In this document: piece by piece, positions 36,590 to 48,733 of the stretch
Position numbering within the stretch: position 1 is the stretch's first letter
How the letters are laid out: each line of letters begins with the position of its first letter
Origin: Enchytraeus crypticus
Taxonomy: Eukaryota; Annelida; Clitellata; Enchytraeida; Enchytraeidae
Length of the DNA: 64,000 nucleotides
NCBI GenBank assembly: GCA_905160935.1
Contig: CAJHZI010000269.1
Span: 286,001-350,000, forward strand
Direction of reading: 5' to 3'
Notes under the pieces: model-generated
Seen by the model: only the letters and a program-made list of their open reading frames with translations
Told to the model about the DNA's origin: nothing
Database searches by the model: none
Position numbers and translations under genes: made by a program

Positions 36590-36825
36590 TTATAGTGAAT
36601 AATGAACTATGTTGATATCTATCACTTTTAAAGCCGTAAAGCCACATGTTTAGTCCGTTAGGCAATTTAGACCATTTTCCGTATAACCTGTCCAGTGAAT
36701 GTCCGAGATTTTACTCTCAGCTCAGCGCGGCCGGGATTCGAACCCACGAGGGTTCAGTTCATCTCAGGATTTGTCACTTAAAATTTCACGACGTTACCCC
36801 TACGCGATATTTAGTCATAGTAATA
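36590..36825 (-). repeat. SINE family 1 copy
   Basis: The reverse strand has GGGTTCGAATCCCGGCCGCG (B box), TCGGACATTCACTGGACAGG, TTGCCTAACGGACTAAACAT and GATAGATATCAACATAG. It ends against a (TC)n run and the LINE at 36853. Confidence 0.8.
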
Positions 36826-36852
36826 GTCTCTCTCTCTCTCTTATTGCACTGC

Positions 36853-37590
36853 CTACTGGCAGGTCCATGGTACATAACGCCTCCACTCTTCTCTCTCTTT
36901 CGCCTTCCGCTTCATTTTCACATATGACTGGGTCTTTAAATCATATAACATATCTAATCTCGGCCTGCCCCTGCCTCTTTTTCCTTCCATTCTACCTTCT
37001 ATGACCTCTTTTAATTGACTTTCCCCCATTTGAATGTGTCCTATCCATCTCTTCTTCCTATTTCTTAATACATTTATCAACTGTCTACCTGTGCCAACTC
37101 TCTCCAGGACTTCCTCATTTGTAACTTTTTGGGTCCAGCAAATCCTCTCCATTCTTCCCCAAATCCACATTTCCAATGCCTCCAGTTTCCTAATATCTTC
37201 CTTGCTTAAGGTCCATGTTTCACATCCATACAATAGCGTGGTCCAAACCAAAGTTTTCACTATCTTTACCTTTCTGTCTTACTTTAGACTTTTTGTTAAT
37301 AGTTCTTTTCTACTACCAAAGGCCGCTTTTGTTTGTGCAATCCTACTGCATATTTCTGTCTCATATTTCCCGTCATCGGTTGTAGTATGACCCAAATATT
37401 TGAAACTCCTTACCTGATACAATTTCGTACCATTTATCGCGATATTAACTTCACCTGTACTATTGGACACTCTCATTACCTTGGTCTTTTTTATATTAAT
37501 CTTTATGCCATATCTCGAAGCCGTAGCATTCAGCCTATTCGTTTCCTTGTCTTGTTTTCAGGTTATTCCAGAATAAGAATTTTTTAATAC
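36853..37590 (-). pseudogene. LINE (family F) reverse-transcriptase C-terminal region
   Basis: Minus-strand order: KINIKKTKVMRVS, INGTKLYQVRSFKYLGHTTT and AFGSRKELLTKSLK (to 37279). After a frameshift or gap it continues TLVWTTLLYGCETWTLSKED, IWGRMERICWTQKVTNEEVL, RNRKKRWIGHIQMGES and KRGRGRPRLDMLYDL (to 36853). This is the C-terminal domain of the endonuclease-reverse transcriptase group widespread in animals. 5'-truncated. Two further copies: 51846-52260 and 57860-59300. Confidence 0.88.
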
Positions 37591-37649
37591 AAAAGTATAT
37601 CATGACAGCATAGAGCTTCATTATTAATCATTTACGATTGTAAATGTTA

Positions 37650-38048
37650 AATTGCATCATTCTCTACCGAAAAATGTCCTTTTAAATCACTTCCGAACAA
37701 AATTAACATAATATCAATATTTTTAGATTTCAATTATGAACAATGCTACGAAAGAAATTGTAGGGAAAAGGGATATTATCCTCAGAACCGAAATATAATT
37801 TAAATGTTTACATTTTCGAATATTTCCTATGCAGTGCATCATTCTACATCTCAAAATGTCAAGTTCAATCATTTCTGACGAAAATTGACTAAGTGGCAAC
37901 AAATATTGTCAGAAAAAGAGAAAATCACCTTAGAATCGAAATATAATTAAACTGTATATATTTTCAATTATTTCTGATTCAGTGCGTCATTCTCCATCTA
38001 AGAATGTGTATTTCAATCATTTCCGATGGAAATTGACTAAGTGGTAAC
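37650..38048. repeat. three tandem units of ~150-180 bp
   Basis: Units start at about 37654 (GCATCATTCTCTACC), 37836 (GCATCATTCTACATCTC) and 37984 (GCGTCATTCTCCATCT), each followed by AAAATGT.. and TTTC(C/T)GA(C/T)G. The array runs into the GATC-rich minisatellite. Confidence 0.75.
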
Positions 38049-38049
38049 A

Positions 38050-38245
38050 AAAATCCATCGATCCATTGATCAATGGATCCGTCCATCGATCCATTGATCC
38101 GGCCATCGATCGATCCATCCACCCATCCGTCGATCGATCCGTCGATTGATCCGTAGATCGATCCGTTGATCGATCCGTCGATCCATCAATCCATCGATCC
38201 ATCGATCCATCGATCCATTGATCCATCGATCCATCCATCCATGAT
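38050..38245. repeat. GATCCATC minisatellite
   Basis: Tandem 8-bp units of ATCGATCC and variants. It abuts the duplicated UBA3 fragment at 38243. Confidence 0.93.
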
Positions 38246-38305
38246 AATGTTTTGTGGTATACCGCAAAATGTCTGAAACTATTGTAAGAGGAGATTGGCC
38301 CGACC
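38243..38305 (+). pseudogene. 63-bp partial duplicate of the UBA3 first coding exon
   Basis: Matches 40590-40652 with few substitutions: GATAATGTTTT, AAAATGTCT.AAACTATTG and AGAGGAGATTGGCCCGACC. It begins with the same ATG (38269) but runs to a stop after DQYFSH. The AG acceptor of the true exon (TTTTAGGAT) is TTTTGTGGT here. A non-functional fragment. Confidence 0.85.
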
Positions 38306-39056
38306 AATATTTTTCACATTGAAAAACTGCGTTACCAGAAGTAATAGAGCCTCTTTAATATTACAACTCTTCAAAATAAATGCCGAAAGATATTATATAA
38401 AAATAGATGCATAAATGTGTGTGCAACTCTTTTCCAAAACACCTGGTAATGGCATCCTCTGTTGAGTAATTTTAAAATAGGCTAAATAAATTTGATTTTG
38501 ATTTTAAGAAAGAAATTTCTTAAGAAGAAATAACTATTGCAACTTTGAAATGTATTCCTTACATTTTTCGTTTTTAAATGAATTTTATCATCAGCATCAC
38601 TTTTAAAGATAAATTTGTAATTAATAATCTTTGGAACAAATGTGAAAATTAATTCTTAAATATTGTATATAAATCACAGGTATATCTATATCTTTATATG
38701 TCTTTGTATATCTATATATTTTTCTTTTCAAAACAAAATTTGAATAACTATTAATTTCTATCTAAAAATCGTGTAATATTGAGCGACTATCTCTAGCCTT
38801 TTTTTCTGATGTCTGGACTAGTACTTATTCTATGTAATATGTTTTGATTTGAACCTTCCAATATTTGAAACAATCTTATTAAGTAAACCTTCAAATAGTT
38901 GCATATGCCTATACCCCTTTTTCAGGCAACTTTAGTAACTGTTAATCATTAAATATTTACAATCATGGAATATGTATATACTATCTGTAGCTTTTATTAA
39001 CAGTTTTACTCATACGAATGTTATTTTCTTATTCCTTTACAATGTTTGAGCATATT
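38306..39056. other. AT-rich interval without genes
   Basis: No reading frame or recognised repeat; ends at the target duplication CATATT. Confidence 0.4.
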
Positions 39057-40525
39057 AGTAGATATAAAAGGCCGATTCTGGGACAGCCCAGCTACGGTTT
39101 AGCCTATTAGCCTATAGGCTTGCAGCTGCTAGGCTGTAGCCTAGTAGCTGCCTATAGCCCAGCAGCAGCAGCTGCTGCGGGCGGCGGTGGGCGGCTCTCA
39201 GGACGGCGCTGATGCGGCGCTACTGCAGGGGGTATGACGAGCTGACGGCAGGGCTCTGCTGCGGCCTGTCTAGACAAGTCTGACAAAAACCAGATGCTGT
39301 GGGCGGCGGTGGGCGGCTCTCGGGACGGCGCTGCTGCGCCCCTGTTTGTACTAATCACATGCTATGTGCTTTATTGCTGTGTGTAAAAAACACTGCGTAA
39401 AGAAGAAAAAGATAAAGGTATACTAGGTACAAAAATGGGTAACGACAGGTACATACTTACTAACGCATACTAACAGAGATATTTGCTGACGTAAACATAA
39501 AAGTGCTGACAAAATATTGCTGAAAAAAAATGCTGATGTAAACAAAAAAGGTGCTGACAAAAAGTGCTGATGTAAGCATTTTGGACCAAAGTACTCCTCA
39601 CTCCCCAGATATCTTAAATCGCATTCTACTACTTTTATATTTACAATAATTCTGTATACTTCTAAAAATATGGCATAACCCCTGTCAGCATTATTTTTTA
39701 ATATATTATTAAAATATTTTACAATAATTCTGTATTCTTCTAAAAAATATATGTCATAACCCCACTTAGCATTATTTTTAATATTATTATTAAAATATTT
39801 TAAACTATTTCTAAATATATCTAAAATATATGCAATGGAACCTCTTTCAGCATTATTTATTGAATATATTATAAAAATATTTTACAATAATTCTAAATAT
39901 ATCTCTAAATATCTGCAATGGAAACTATGTCAGGGTTTCTTTTATATATATTATTTTAACGTTATACTAAAGCTAAGTAAATATAGTGTAAAAAACAACT
40001 TACCAGATCTTACCGTTGAACAAAATCTATAAATTGAATACATTTTTCTCTCTCTTCCTTTGTTAAATAAGACATTTCTAAGCTAGAAATATAGAGTAGT
40101 CGATACACACTTCGCAAGAGACGCTGCTGCTCCGTCGAAAGATTTCAAATAAATAACAACTTGCAGAATTTACAGACATATATGTCTAGCCTACATGTGA
40201 TTGCCCAATGACCTGTAATCGTGCGTACAGACATTGCGCAATATTATAGAACATTCTAGGACATTCTGCGCGTCAAGGCACCGTGCATCCGGTTTTTGTC
40301 AGACTTGTCTAGACAGGCCGCAGCAGAGCCCTGCCGTCAGCTCGTCATACCCCCTGCAGTAGCGCCGCATCAGCGCCGTCTTGAGAGCCGCCCACCGCCG
40401 CCCGCAGCAGCTGCTGCTGCTGGGCTATAGGCAGCTACTAGGCTACAGCCTAGCAGCTGCTAGCCTATAGGCTAATAGGCTAAACCGTAGCTGGGCTGTC
40501 CCAGAATCGGCCTTTTATATCTACT
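39057..40525. mobile_element. 1,469-bp element with 241-bp inverted termini and 6-bp TSD
   Basis: Arms 39057-39297 and 40285-40525 are inverted copies differing at about three visible positions. They start AGTAGATATAAAAGG and are GC-rich with internal palindromes (GCCTATTAGCCTATAGGC, CAGCAGCAGCTGCTGC). Flanks CATATT at 39051-39056 and 40526-40531 form a 6-bp target duplication. The inside is AT-rich with repeated GTGCTGACAAAA motifs (39480-39580) and an ~80-bp tandem repeat. Part of the left arm (GGGCGGCGGTGGGCGGCTCT) is repeated at 39300-39345. No reading frame fits a transposase. Long inverted termini with 6-bp duplications occur in Maverick/Polinton elements, but none of their genes is here. 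Superfamily open. Confidence 0.88.
39640..39950. repeat. ~80-bp tandem repeat, about four units
   Basis: Units begin near 39642, 39720, 39802 and 39881 with ACAATAATTCTG or close variants and include CAGCATTATTT and AAAATATTTTA. It lies inside the long-TIR element. Confidence 0.8.
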
Positions 40526-40602
40526 CATATTTGTATGTGTTTGTTGTGATAAATGCAATAAATAAATAATTTAAAAATAGTGAATATTTGATAATGTTTT
40601 AG

Positions 40603-40726
40603 GATATATAGCAAAATGTCTCAAACTATTGTAAGAGGAGATTGGCCCGACCGATGGAGTCATGTTTCTAAGTTACTAGGGAGAACTGGTCCTCTGGCTC
40701 ACCCACAGTTTGAACCTGGACCATCT
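40603..40726 (+). CDS. UBA3: UBA3 (NEDD8-activating enzyme E1 catalytic subunit), N-terminal coding exon
   Basis: UBA3 pairs with NAE1/APP-BP1, adenylates NEDD8, forms a thioester with it and passes it to UBE2M for cullin modification. The exon encodes, from the ATG at 40616-40618, RGDWPDRWSHVSKLLGRTGP then LAHPQFEPGPS (37 codons). It aligns with the animal UBA3 N-terminus (GDWEGRW..., GPFTHPDFEPS in human). It ends at a GTAAGT donor in phase 0. Upstream, TTTTAG|G at 40597-40602 is a possible acceptor and the frame stays open to it, so this may be exon 1 with 5' UTR or a second exon. The next exon found is at 53006. The domain continues there, so identification rests on both exons. Confidence 0.88.
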
Positions 40727-41384
40727 GTAAGTATTGATTGTGTGCAGTATGTGATGATATGAAGTAGAGAAAGACTTTAGAAGTGTTTGTTTGTTCAGTG
40801 GGCTGAGCCAGTGAAGTTGGCTTGTTGTACAACAGCTGATCAGTAGGTGCAGAGCTCAAATCCAGTGCTGTCCTCATCACTACAAGTTATCCAGCAGGAA
40901 ACTACCGTTAAGCTTGGCCTTATCGTTAATATTGGTACTCAGTATATTGAATTCTGGTGTTTCTTATCCCACTACAGAGCTAAATTGGGCCATATAATTC
41001 AGTGCAGAGTACACAAAAAGAAATTGATACTTAAGGTCAGGAGTTAATGCGTGGAATTGGAAATTCTTTGATTCTTGAATGTGATGACAGACATGAAATC
41101 TTATTATTATAACTATTAATCTATATATATATAAAACAAAATCGTGTTCGTAATGGATTTTATAACTTAAGAACGGCTGGACAGATTTTAATGATCTTGG
41201 ACATTTTGGATTCGTCTCCAGCAGCCCCTGCATAATGTCCAATAAAATATTTAGCAAATAGTGAGGTAATGGGGAAAAGATTGCAAAAATTAAAACACGC
41301 CAAAATTATAACATGCTCCCATCTGTCTAGTGACTTACATCTATACTCTATATACATCTATCATCTATACTCCCGCATCTTACT

Positions 41385-41510
41385 GGATGGAGCCTGTGGC
41401 GAAGTCGGTAAGTTACTTGACCGCAGATCAGTAGGTGCAGGTTCAAATCCTGGGCTCGCCCGTCACTGACATTGCTTTCGAGTGAGGAAACTGACGTTAA
41501 CCTTAGCTTT
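41385..41510 (+). repeat. SINE family 2, tRNA-like
   Basis: A-box-like TGGCGAAGTCGGTAAGTTAC, B-box GGTTCAAATCCTGGG (about 41440) and GTCACTGACATTGCTTTCGA. Matches 29477-29580 in reverse. Confidence 0.72.
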
Positions 41511-41589
41511 ACCAGCTTTATATAGTTTACGATTTTAAAACGGTACTTTGACATCATCAATTCACTATACTTCAACCGGAAGTGTTAAT

Positions 41590-41655
41590 AGTATAGTGGT
41601 ATAGGTACTAGACTTTAGATCATGATTTCCGGGGTTCGATTCTGGCTCGGGTTAC
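41590..41655 (+). repeat. tRNA-like relic
   Basis: A-box-like AGTATAGTGGTATAGGTAC and B-box-like GGGTTCGATTCTGGC are spaced as in a tRNA, but the acceptor, anticodon and T stems do not pair well. Probably a SINE head or tRNA pseudogene, not a functional tRNA. Confidence 0.4.
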
Positions 41656-41802
41656 TTTTATTTTTTCAAGTTTGATCAATTATATAACTTTCTTTCGATT
41701 AAAATTGCGTAATTTTGTTTTAATTTTAATATATCAAACAAAGTCTGGTTTGTTTTATATGGATTAAAAACTCTTTCCATCAAACCTCCTACCACCAGTT
41801 GG

Positions 41803-42460
<658 letters not shown>

Positions 42461-42708
42461 GTCCGCCGGGTCAGCTAGTATTAATTACATTAGTGTTAGT
42501 ATCAGCAAAGTCAGTCTTTATATTTGAAACTCGGGAAGTAGTATTTGATGGCATCAAACGATACGGTACATAATATCAGCAGGTTTATTTCAATCATATC
42601 TAGCGAATTTTTTATCGAAACTTTAAATGGTCCTAGTTGGAGATTTTATGTAAGTCTAATATTGGCTAAAGTACTCTAAAAATATTTTATAAAGTGTTTT
42701 GAAAAGTA

Positions 42709-42812
42709 ATAATAATTATAATAATAATAATAAAGGTTTAACGTCCTTTTCCTCATCCAAGGATGATGTCAGGAACATCCCCACAGCGCACATCACTACA
42801 GATCAATTCACA

Positions 42813-42849
<37 letters not shown>

Positions 42850-43690
42850 ACACAATTCACAATACAAACAGATCACTACAGATCCAAATCAATCTGCAAA
42901 GGAAATGTGCTGTGGAGAAGTAGGTCCTAAATGATAACGATAATTTGGTTACCGGTCCAGTAACCAAAAATGATTAGGGTATATTGATTAAATCTATGGT
43001 GAGAAAAAGTAAGTCTTGAGCTTAGTACAGAAAGTTGAAAGAGAAGAACAAAAGCAAAGATAAATAGGTAAAGAGTTCCAGATTGTGGGTGCTGCATAAG
43101 AAAATGAACGTCTGCCCAATGATGTGAAAATATTTGCAATAGAGAGAAGATTGGCATCAGTGGAACGAAGTGCACATGAGGGACGATAGAGAAGAAGAAT
43201 TTCAGATAAGTAAGAAGTCTTGCCAAATCACAGAGTTTTGATAGTTAATAGTGCTATTTTATATTTTATGCGTTGATTAACAGGGAGCCAGTGAAGACTG
43301 CGAAATAGAGAAAGAGCGCGAGATTGAAGTCTAGAGAACTTGCAAATCACACATGGGAGAGAATTTTGGACTGAGAGAAGAAGAAGGCAATCCAAATATT
43401 AATGAATTACAATAATCTAGCTTTGAATGAACTATAAAATTTACAAGGATTGTAGATGAATTTTTAGTAGTGGATGGATGTATTTGTCTAATCTGACGAA
43501 TCAGAAAGAAAGAAGCACGACAAACACAAGAGATATGGGATTTAAAGTCAAGGTTTTCATCAAATATGACTCCAAGATTTTTGGCGGATCGAGAAGGTGT
43601 AAGAGCAAGATTTTGAAAATGAACAGAGTTAATAATTGTACTTCTTTTTTTTCTTTCAACCTTTTTATTTTTTTTCAATGTCAATAATAA
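42709..43690 (-). pseudogene. LINE (family D) reverse-transcriptase C-terminal end and 3' UTR
   Basis: Minus strand: FQNLALTPSRSAKNLGVIFD, ISCVCRASFFLIRQIRQIHP and HSKLDYCNSLIFGLPSSSL, with shifted frames beyond (AAPTIWNSLP-like near 43080). A 3' UTR ends in an ATT repeat at 42709-42734. A (CA)n run at 42815-42847 lies within it. Close to the LINE at 63632-64000 (NLALSPSRSAKNLGVIFD). Confidence 0.85.
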
Positions 43691-45123
43691 GCCACAAATG
43701 CAGCATACTTAATTAGAGACTAAGTAAATAATCAGGAAGAGGGTTACCACAAAAGAGTGAGGTAATACAGTCAGTACTCTGTGAGGTAATACAGTTAGTA
43801 GTAATTGCAAAGAATAATAAAAATACTTTACTAATTGTCTTCTATGCTACAGAATACTGTAGAACGTATGGTAACCTTACATATTAATTACTGCCCATAA
43901 AATAAGGTCAATATCGGAAACATTGCTATATAAATTTAAAATAAAAGATGGTCTACTTAATCCTTAGTCTTATGGTAATAAAAATCAAGTTAACTAAATC
44001 AATATTTAGCTAATATCAAAAGTAATTAAACAACTGTTCGGAAATGTTGCTATTCACTAATAAATGTTGCGTGGTTATTAACCACAAATTCCACCGCCAA
44101 AATGATGTCGTTCAGCCAATCACTGCGCTGTCCTTCAGGCTGATTGACCAATCAGTATACTTCGTAAACAGGACTAGAATAATTTTCTTAATCAATTGAT
44201 TAGCAAATCAGCTATTTAAACGCCCAAAAACAGGCGCGCAGTTATGCATTACTTTACACAGCGATTCCTACTTACAGAATATCAAATTGTGACTAAACAG
44301 GAGTTTATGCAACTGTTGATGATTAAGCGGTTGATTTTCTTAATAATACGGCCATTAATGTTCTAATTCTTCAATATTCTTGAAATATTCAGGAACATCC
44401 AACCAACCACAGAAAGAATTATTAATTACAGGAATATGAATTCCTTATTGAATGTTTTCTTTTATTATATATAACAAATAAAGTGATTTACAAATTAGAA
44501 CAAATCGAACAATGTGAATATATAATTAAATTATCCTAAGATAATAATAATAACAATAGTAATATTGTTAAAATAATAAACAATATATTAAGTACGTTAA
44601 TTCAAAGTTACTATATCAACTCTTCATAACATTCAGACTAAAACCGTCGATTACATATTAGACCAAATATAATTTTCACGAAGAGATATGTCTTACCTAT
44701 GCTAATTACATGAGTTTTGTACAACACCGTTATATCAACAAACAGAGCTTCATCCAAATGGAGTTTCAAAAGAAAACTGGTCTCAAATTTACCTTCCACC
44801 AAATGAGTCTTCACCCACTTACGGATTACTTGAATTTGCGGCGCGTTTCTAAATCTCTAAGATTTATTTTTATTTAACACTCTGGCTTGGTCTCGTATTA
44901 CACAAACTATAGTCTCTGGCCATGAAACGGTTGAATGGTTTTTTTTAATAGATTTTAAATAGGACCCTACGAGAACCCTATAGCCGTAACAGGTAATACC
45001 TAAATTCTCTTGTACCTCCTCAATTTTCTAGTACGCACTATTATTAATTAAATCAGGGTCAGCCCAAATCAATGGTGCTTGCACTACCCACAAGGGTCAC
45101 TACACTGGATATATATGGTACAC

Positions 45124-45166
<43 letters not shown>

Positions 45167-45719
45167 ACACAATAAAAAACTTAATAAAATATATATACAT
45201 TACTGAACATTTCAAACTTAAATTTTTAGTTACATGTATTCTACATGAGAACCAGAGTGGGAAGTAGGTAGATATCTACAAAAGCAAGTTGGTTGAGCTC
45301 GAAACAGATACAATTACAGATATAATACAATTACAATCAATACAAACAAATACAATATCAATACAAATCAATTACAGACATCTCTATAGATATCTAGTAA
45401 AACAGGGAAACACACACAACGGTGTAAATACAGACACTGCAGAGGCCAACTGGCCAGTGGCCTACAGCAATCAAGTAATAAAGGTCATCATAACAGAACA
45501 CATCTAGTTAAGAATGTGTACAACATATCCATAATCACATCACATCAAGCATACATATAATAAAGATATCAATCCGCGTTTGACACCATCAAAGTTAGCA
45601 TATTTATAAATTAATTAGCCTTTAGAAAGCACAGATAATGTATTATAGTTAGCATATAATTGTTTGATATTACAGAAGCTAGATTAATTTTGTAGACTTC
45701 GTAATATTCTGTTACAGGA
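43691..45719. other. intronic interval without recognised genes
   Basis: 44040-44280 has mixed, less AT-rich sequence with CCAATCA motifs and AGCTATTTAAACGCCC, possibly an old promoter or LTR. (TA)n at 45127-45162. No coding signal. Confidence 0.4.
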
Positions 45720-46178
45720 ATAGTGCAGAGGCTATAATATCTTTGAGGTTGTTTTGCGATAATTTTGCTCGCCGGCTTGATTTTGACTCAAAAGTGCTCG
45801 ATGTTGTCATTGATGACTGTAGCCAGTGGCGAAGCCAGCTAATTTTTCATGGGGGGGCAGTGGGGTGGCAGCTTAAAACGATGGGGTGGCACTTTAAAAT
45901 CAGGAGTGGCTCGTTTTATGGCGATAATTGAGCAATTGAATAAAATACTGAGAGCAGTCAGGAGTGTCATGACAACACTGACATGACTGTCATCACATCA
46001 TTGGTGTGACTTAACTCAGTAACAAAGTAAAAGTCGCAAGTGAATTAAAAAAGTTCTTTTCTAAATTTTTCTAAGTTGTCTTAAACCAAAGTTAGTAATA
46101 TATCAAAATGCGAAGAATTATTCTTTAATAATATAAGAAAATGTTGAAGCAATAATTGGCTATACAAATTTCACAAAC

Positions 46179-48733
46179 CTAATATAGATGTATTCTGCTG
46201 TTGTTGTGGTTGGCAGCAAAAACATCAACAAATGTGTTCATGTTGAGAGTCTTTGCTCTCTCTGATTCAATAGAGAGCATACCCAAGCTACTGAGCCTCG
46301 CATCTGTCATGCTGTTTCGCAGATATGTCTTTATTCGTTTCAGGGCAGAAAAACTTCTTTCACAAGCAGCACTGCTAACAGGTTTTGTTACAGCGATCTG
46401 AGAAAGACGATAGAGCTCATGAAATGCATCTTTGTATGGTTCTAAGAAACCAGTAAACAAAGAGATGTTGGAACATCACTTCCTGCCTGCTTCTTGCGTT
46501 CAATAAGTCTTCTGGCTTGATGAAGCTCATGTTGCAGATCATTTAAATTGCCTTCATACGCTGTTGCAAATGCAGTAATTGAATCCGGCTTGAGAAATGA
46601 TTCGCTCATTGGATTCATTAACTGTATTCCTGTCATTATTCCGCAATTCAATCCTGAAAACCGTCTATCCATCTCAGCAATGATTGAGTCGAGAATGGGA
46701 TAGTAGACTTGCGTTCTGAAATCTCTCTTTCCATTTATGTCTTCTCTCTGTCCAGTGGTCTCCATGACAACAGTATCTTGAAGCCTCCTTGAAACCAATC
46801 TGGTACGTGTTTTCCTTATTTCTGGAAGATGAATGTTGCATGTTGCAGTTAGTTGTTCGACACTGCTCCACAACTTCTCAAATTCCACCTCAGTCCTGAG
46901 CTCTCTGAGTCGAATGGTTACTACCTGTATTAGATCTACTGCTGCTGCAAGATCCAGACTTTTTGCTTGTAGCTGATTTGAAAGAGTCTTGGTGTCCCCG
47001 AGAATAATGCAAAATATTTCAAGAAGCAGGATAAAGCTGCCGTCAATCTGCGCCAGTAAACCACGAGCATCAACAACACGGTCGCTATTATCATCATCCT
47101 GAAGTGTGGTTAGCAGATTAATAACAGCAAGCAAACGGTTCTGAATGTTCCAGCATGCGTAGTAACGACAGGCCCATCTTGTATCACTGAGTCGTTGTAA
47201 CTCACGAGGGGTCTGGTTGGGATACATCTCTATTTGAATCTCAATCCATCTTCTATGAATGTATGAACCAGAGAAAAAGACATACAGTCTTTCGAGAAGT
47301 GAAAAGAATTGCGATGCTTCTGGAACAGCGACATCGACCAGCACCAAATTTAGCCTATGGGCATAGCAGTGTACATAATAGCAGAATCGGGCTTTCTCAG
47401 TAATACGTGTGCATACACCTGAATTCTTTCCACTCATCACAGCGGCTCCATCATAACCCTGGCCAACGAGGTGTTCTTTGTAGTCCAACTGAAGCCTGTC
47501 CAATGACAACAATATCTTTGCAGAAAGTGAAGCAGCGTCAAGGTTTTGTGCACTTTCAAACTGAATAAAGCTTTCCTTTATTTCTCCTTTGTAGAAATAA
47601 CGTAAAACAAGAGATATCTGCTCCGATTTACGTATATCTTTAGTCTCATCAACCATTATGGCAAATTGACCGCTAGTTTTAATCTCCTTGATAATTTTCT
47701 GTCTGACCATATCTGCTAGTGTCTCTATCATTTCATTCTGAAGCTGTAGACTGTAGTATCTTGCATTTCCTGGCAGATCTGTTAACTTCGATGCAATTAT
47801 AGGATTATATCGAGCTATTAGATGCAGCGTATCAAGAAAGTTTCCTCTATTGTGGCTTCCTTTTTCTTCAGAATGTCCACGCTGTGCTATATCCTGTGTA
47901 GCCGTCAAAAGTAACACTTCACCAAGACATTTTATGTACAAGCGGTTATCGGCGACCTGTCTCAGATAGGCTTCACTGACCATTTGAGCTACTGATGTTC
48001 CCTTCTTAGCCATGCTTTTATAATCTGCCCAGGATGTCATTGCATTAACGTGGATATCAGATTTCACATGAGATATAAAACCGCCATCACTGTAAGTAGC
48101 TTTCTTCCGGTTCTTGTAGCCCACGGATGTGAAAACTGAGTATTGAGTGCTATGTGCAGGTGGAGGAAAATGTCAACAAGCGAAACAGAACGCTGCATCA
48201 CTTTCGACGGAGTACTCGAGCCATGGGTATGTGGAGAACCATGCACCTTGAAATGAACGTGGAACGCGAGACTGCATTGTTCTGGGATACTGTGACAGGG
48301 AAGGCTGTGTAGGCCCATTAGCTGGGTTGTGTGAAATATCTATGGGTCCTTCAACCTCCTTTACTTATTTGCTTGAACTGTTGAGTCTCTTCCTAGAAAT
48401 GTCAGCTTCTGAAGCACTTGTAGAGGCAGAATGTGTCGATGTGAAGATAATCTGGCCTTCCTGTTTACCAGCAGAAGCTGAAATTCTTATGTCGTCAGGG
48501 TTATGTTCCAGTACTAAAACATCTTGTGGAACATCATCAAACAGGTTGTCTCGGCTCATCCGGCTGTGATCACAGTTTTCGTTAGAAAGATTAGATTGTT
48601 GAATATTAACTTCAGTAGGAAGACCTATTGCAGTTATATTCCTTTCAGTTGCTTCTATAATTCGTGGCCGAGAAGCGGGTGGTTACGAACCAGAAGAAGC
48701 TGAACGCTTGTTGCGAGATACAAAGTTATCCAT
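46179..48733 (-). pseudogene. hAT transposase (TTF-type zinc finger, ZMYM-like group), mutated
   Basis: ATG at 48733-48731. One frame runs through a Ser-rich N-terminus, then GPIDISHNPANGPTQPSLSQ, RSFQGAWFSTYPWLEYSVES and AAFCFAC (TTF zinc finger), and SDIHVNAMTSW. The RNase-H-like core has AIMVDETKDIR (first catalytic Asp), GQGYDGAAVMSGKNSGV (second Asp region), YVHCYAHRLNLVLVD and LSDTRWACRYYA. The dimerisation region SSAACERSFSALKRIKTYLR is at about 46360. Three in-frame stops (near 48683, 48362 and 48186) and one frameshift near 46450 inactivate it. The 560 codons from 48124 to 46442 are uninterrupted. About 850 codons in all, full family length. Confidence 0.93.

Noticed and set aside
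38017-38307. DRWIDGSMD-type repeat frames
   Set aside because: Translation of the GATCCATC minisatellite.
41590-41655. Functional tRNA gene
   Set aside because: A- and B-box-like motifs are present but the cloverleaf stems do not pair.
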